A DNA stretch of 33,680 nt from Ruminiclostridium sp. GTDB taxonomy: Bacteria; Bacillota; Clostridia; Oscillospirales; Ruminococcaceae. Shown here one piece after another: positions 32,440-33,680 of this stretch (position 1 is the stretch's first letter; the number at the start of each line of letters is the position of its first letter). The notes beneath the pieces are model-generated. The model was not told the DNA's origin and searched no databases. It was given only the letters and a program-made list of their open reading frames with translations. The position numbers and the translations under genes were made by a program. Where the stretch lies: the NCBI GenBank assembly GCA_017624025.1, contig JAGANY010000021.1, forward strand, positions 1-33,680, given 5' to 3'.

Positions 32440-32514
32440 TGGGATATAGCCAAGCGGTAAGGCAACGGACTTTGACTCCGTCATCCGTGGGTTCAAATCC
32501 CGCTATCCCAACCA
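32440..32514 (+). tRNA. tRNA-Gln (anticodon UUG)
   Basis: A cloverleaf fits well: acceptor TGGGATA/TATCCCA with discriminator A, D-arm with GCGGTAAGG, anticodon stem ACGGA/TCCGT around loop CTTTGAC (anticodon TTG at 32472-32474), and T-arm GTGGGTTCAAATCCCGC. The 3' CCA (32512-32514) is encoded. A strong terminator hairpin follows. Confidence 0.97.
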
Positions 32515-32519
32515 AATGC

Positions 32520-32546
32520 GCCCCTGCTAATCGCAGGGGCTAATTT
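32520..32546 (+). terminator. Intrinsic terminator of tRNA-Gln
   Basis: GCCCCTGC (32520-32527) pairs perfectly with GCAGGGGC (32533-32540) around a 5-nt loop, followed by TAATTT. Confidence 0.75.
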
Positions 32547-32548
32547 AA

Positions 32549-32640
32549 TATTGAATAGTGAATAATGAATATTTAATAATGAAATTGCGCGGCGCATTTG
32601 TATTATTCAATATTCATTATTCTTTTTTCATTATTCAATA
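32549..32640. repeat. MITE-like AT-rich palindrome
   Basis: 92 bp bounded by TATTGAATA (32549-32557) and TATTCAATA (32632-32640). The whole element is an imperfect palindrome made of ATTGAATAATGAAT-type units, with a GC-rich centre (TTGCGCGGCGCATTT). Elements of this composition recur in clostridial genomes near tRNA and accessory genes. Only one copy is in this window. Confidence 0.6.
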
Positions 32641-32656
32641 AAGAAAGGATTGTTTT

Positions 32657-32980
32657 ATGAACGAAAACCCATTGCTCGAAAAATCACTTTTATTTGCAGC
32701 TCGTATCGTAAAGCTATACAATTATCTCCAAAAGGAAAAACACGAAACTATTATATCTAAGCAAATTATTCGTAGCGGAACATCAATAGGTGCCAACGCT
32801 AACGAAGCAGCATATGGTGTCAGTACTGCTGATTTCATAGCAAAGTTACATTTTTCTCTCAGGTTAGACAGAAAAACACGCACAGTGCTATTAGCCTGTG
32901 CGTGTTTTTTATTCTATTTCCTCAATCTCAAGCTTCTCAAAAATCGGCGAATTGAAAAATTCAGTTACCGTAATCCCTAA
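32657..32980 (+). pseudogene. Truncated four-helix-bundle (23S rRNA IVS-type) protein gene
   Basis: The first ~69 residues match the four-helix-bundle family also found in 23S rRNA intervening sequences (FAARIVKLYNYLQ, RSGTSIGANANEAAYG, DFIAKLHFSLR). Full members continue EA-ET-YWL for another ~50 residues. Here the match stops near 32864, and the reading frame runs through the bidirectional terminator and antisense to the xre gene, giving a meaningless tail. AAAGGA is kept before the ATG. The likely cause is a deletion or insertion joining this fragment to the xre region. The function is probably lost. Confidence 0.75.
32872..32910. terminator. Bidirectional terminator after the xre gene
   Basis: CACGCACAG (32877-32885) and CTGTGCGTG (32896-32904) form a perfect 9-bp stem, flanked by A5 on the left and T6 on the right, so it works in both directions. 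It overlaps the xre stop codon. Confidence 0.85.
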
Positions 32981-33148
32981 TCCATCGCAAAGAAGCTTTA
33001 TTGTAACAATTCCGGGGTTACGGCTTGTTCCGTTGAATATATTCTTAACGGTTGAGGGTGCGACGCCCGATAAGTTTGCAAGCTTATTTACCGTTATTTT
33101 TTTCTCTTCTAGAATTTCAAGAAATCTTCTTATTACCGCTTCACGCAT
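32909..33148 (-). CDS. XRE-family transcriptional regulator
   Basis: 79 aa from the ATG at 33148, which has GGAG 7 nt upstream; an ATG at 33166 adds 6 residues but lacks a ribosome-binding site and lies within a repeated operator-like sequence. It is a single Cro/CI helix-turn-helix domain: ILEEKKITVNKLANLSGVAPSTVKNIFNG, then IVTIKLLCDGLGITVTEFF. There is no additional domain. It probably represses its own promoter through the repeats at 33161-33228. No toxin, phage or conjugation gene lies beside it. Confidence 0.9.
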   Translation of the reverse strand: MREAVIRRFLEILEEKKITVNKLANLSGVAPSTVKNIFNGTSRNPGIVTIKLLCDGLGITVTEFFNSPIFEKLEIEEIE

Positions 33149-33160
33149 ATTTTCGCTCCA

Positions 33161-33228
33161 GTCCATATATAGTCTATTTCGATTTTATCTTATTGTCCTC
33201 GAAATTGTGGTCTATATATGGTCTATTT
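33161..33228 (-). promoter_or_regulatory. Duplicated operator-like sites upstream of xre
   Basis: Two 19-bp direct repeats, 33161-33179 and 33210-33228, match GTCYATATATRGTCTATTT with two differences and are spaced 49 bp apart. Their centres, CCATATATAG and CTATATATGG, are exact reverse complements of one another. The position just upstream of the regulator start suggests autoregulatory binding sites. Confidence 0.6.
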
Positions 33229-33276
33229 TTACAATATATAAAACAAACTTATGTAATAATTTGTTATTAAACAATA

Positions 33277-33395
33277 TTTACTTTTTTCTTTATTTGACCT
33301 ATAATAAATATGTACTTGATCAAGTATTTTTCTGTCAAAACCCCCACATCAGACCTCCAAGCTGGTATGGGGGTTGCGTTTTTAATTTTTTGTGA
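33277..33395 (+). ncRNA. Candidate short transcript between xre and ppdK
   Basis: TTTACT (33277-33282), a 17-nt spacer and TATAAT (33300-33305) would start a transcript near 33312, inside a perfect 14-bp palindrome TACTTGATCAAGTA (33313-33326). AACCCCCA and TGGGGGTT (about 33339-33377) form a hairpin, followed by a T-rich run to about 33395. The result would be an RNA of about 80 nt with no open reading frame. A plain terminator or a ppdK upstream attenuator is the alternative. Confidence 0.45.
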
Positions 33396-33423
33396 AATAT
33401 TTTAAAAAAATTTTAAAAAATAC

Positions 33424-33452
33424 TGGAAATAATGCTTGAAATGTGTTATAAT
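33424..33452 (+). promoter_or_regulatory. ppdK promoter
   Basis: TGGAAA (33424-33429), 17 nt, then TATAAT (33447-33452), with an extended -10 TGn (TGTTATAAT). The leader to the ppdK start is about 110 nt. Confidence 0.7.
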
Positions 33453-33569
33453 ATACTTGTTATGCAGAAACCTATATATTTTGAATACTTATGGTATTTT
33501 TTACCTTTAAGTTTACTATTTGTATAGGGTAAGCTGCGGAACTAATTTATTTTATTGGAGGTAATACCA

Positions 33570-33680
33570 ATGGCAAAGAAATACTGCTATCTCTTCTCTG
33601 AGGGTAATGCTGACATGCGTGAAATCCTCGGCGGTAAGGGTGCAAACCTTGCAGAAATGACCAACATGGGTCTTCCTGTA
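33570..33680 (+). CDS. ppdK: Pyruvate, phosphate dikinase, N-terminal fragment (cut by window end)
   Basis: The first 37 codons are visible. [20 protein letters not shown] then [17 protein letters not shown] is the characteristic start of PPDK, with the nucleotide-binding [10 protein letters not shown] segment. The enzyme interconverts pyruvate, ATP and phosphate with phosphoenolpyruvate, AMP and pyrophosphate, common in anaerobic clostridia. GGAGG lies 8 nt before the ATG. Confidence 0.95.
   Translation, partial: MAKKYCYLFSEGNADMREILGGKGANLAEMTNMGLPV

Noticed and set aside
1-33680. CRISPR array, prophage or integrated conjugative element
   Set aside because: There are no regularly spaced repeats, integrase, terminase, relaxase or transposase; the two long repeats are isolated palindromes.

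Overview
The window looks like a chromosomal segment from an anaerobic, low-to-mid GC Firmicute of the Clostridia, most likely an Oscillospiraceae/Ruminococcus-like gut organism. This is inferred from a type III glutamine synthetase, Thr-rich linkers on secreted proteins, DHHW-family and YfhO surface proteins, SigA-type TTGACA/TATAAT promoters, AGGAGG ribosome-binding sites, and the rpmH-rnpA-yidD-yidC-jag block. No species is assigned. Nearly everything between 243 and 28802 is on the minus strand, apart from one small + gene at 9647. From 29038 to the end the main genes are on the + strand, so the switch at about 28.8-29.0 kb separates two transcription domains.

Layout. 1-245: large palindromic repeat (copy 1) at the 3' end of a minus-strand operon. 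243-9398 (minus): prmA, a glycosyltransferase, parA, parB, a small membrane-anchored protein, serS, and an unusual membrane protein with a sigma-factor-like N-terminus and a beta-propeller C-terminus. 9579-9847 (+): a 66-aa membrane peptide with its own promoter. 9843-10114: repeat copy 2 between converging genes. 10110-12340 (minus): type III glutamine synthetase with a leader that contains an intrinsic-terminator-like hairpin. 12378-17988 (minus): an operon with a consensus promoter encoding two DHHW proteins, an FkbH-like HAD protein, an acyl carrier protein and a 4-TM protein. I read this as a candidate pathway for making an ACP-bound (glyceryl-type) acyl group and using it at the cell surface. 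18010-22408 (minus): pth, a helical 97-aa protein, and mfd. 22432-28871 (minus): an ECF S-component (probably pantothenate) and pantothenate kinase coaX, preceded by a YfhO-type protein, a polyprenyl-phosphate glycosyltransferase, a DUF4097-like protein and a small membrane protein.

29038-32364 (+): a perfect-consensus promoter drives rpmH, rnpA, yidD, yidC and jag/khpB. dnaA is not upstream of rpmH and mnmE/mnmG/rsmG are not downstream of jag, so the usual origin-proximal cluster is broken up. yidC appears to start at an ATT codon, and the FkbH gene likewise has only ATT/ATA-type start candidates. 32440-33680: tRNA-Gln(UUG), a 92-bp MITE-like palindrome, a truncated four-helix-bundle gene, an XRE regulator with a duplicated operator-like site, a candidate short transcript, and the 5' end of ppdK.

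The most interesting items are the DHHW/FkbH/ACP operon, the sigma-like/propeller transmembrane protein, the paired-arm repeats, and the non-canonical start codons of yidC and the FkbH gene.
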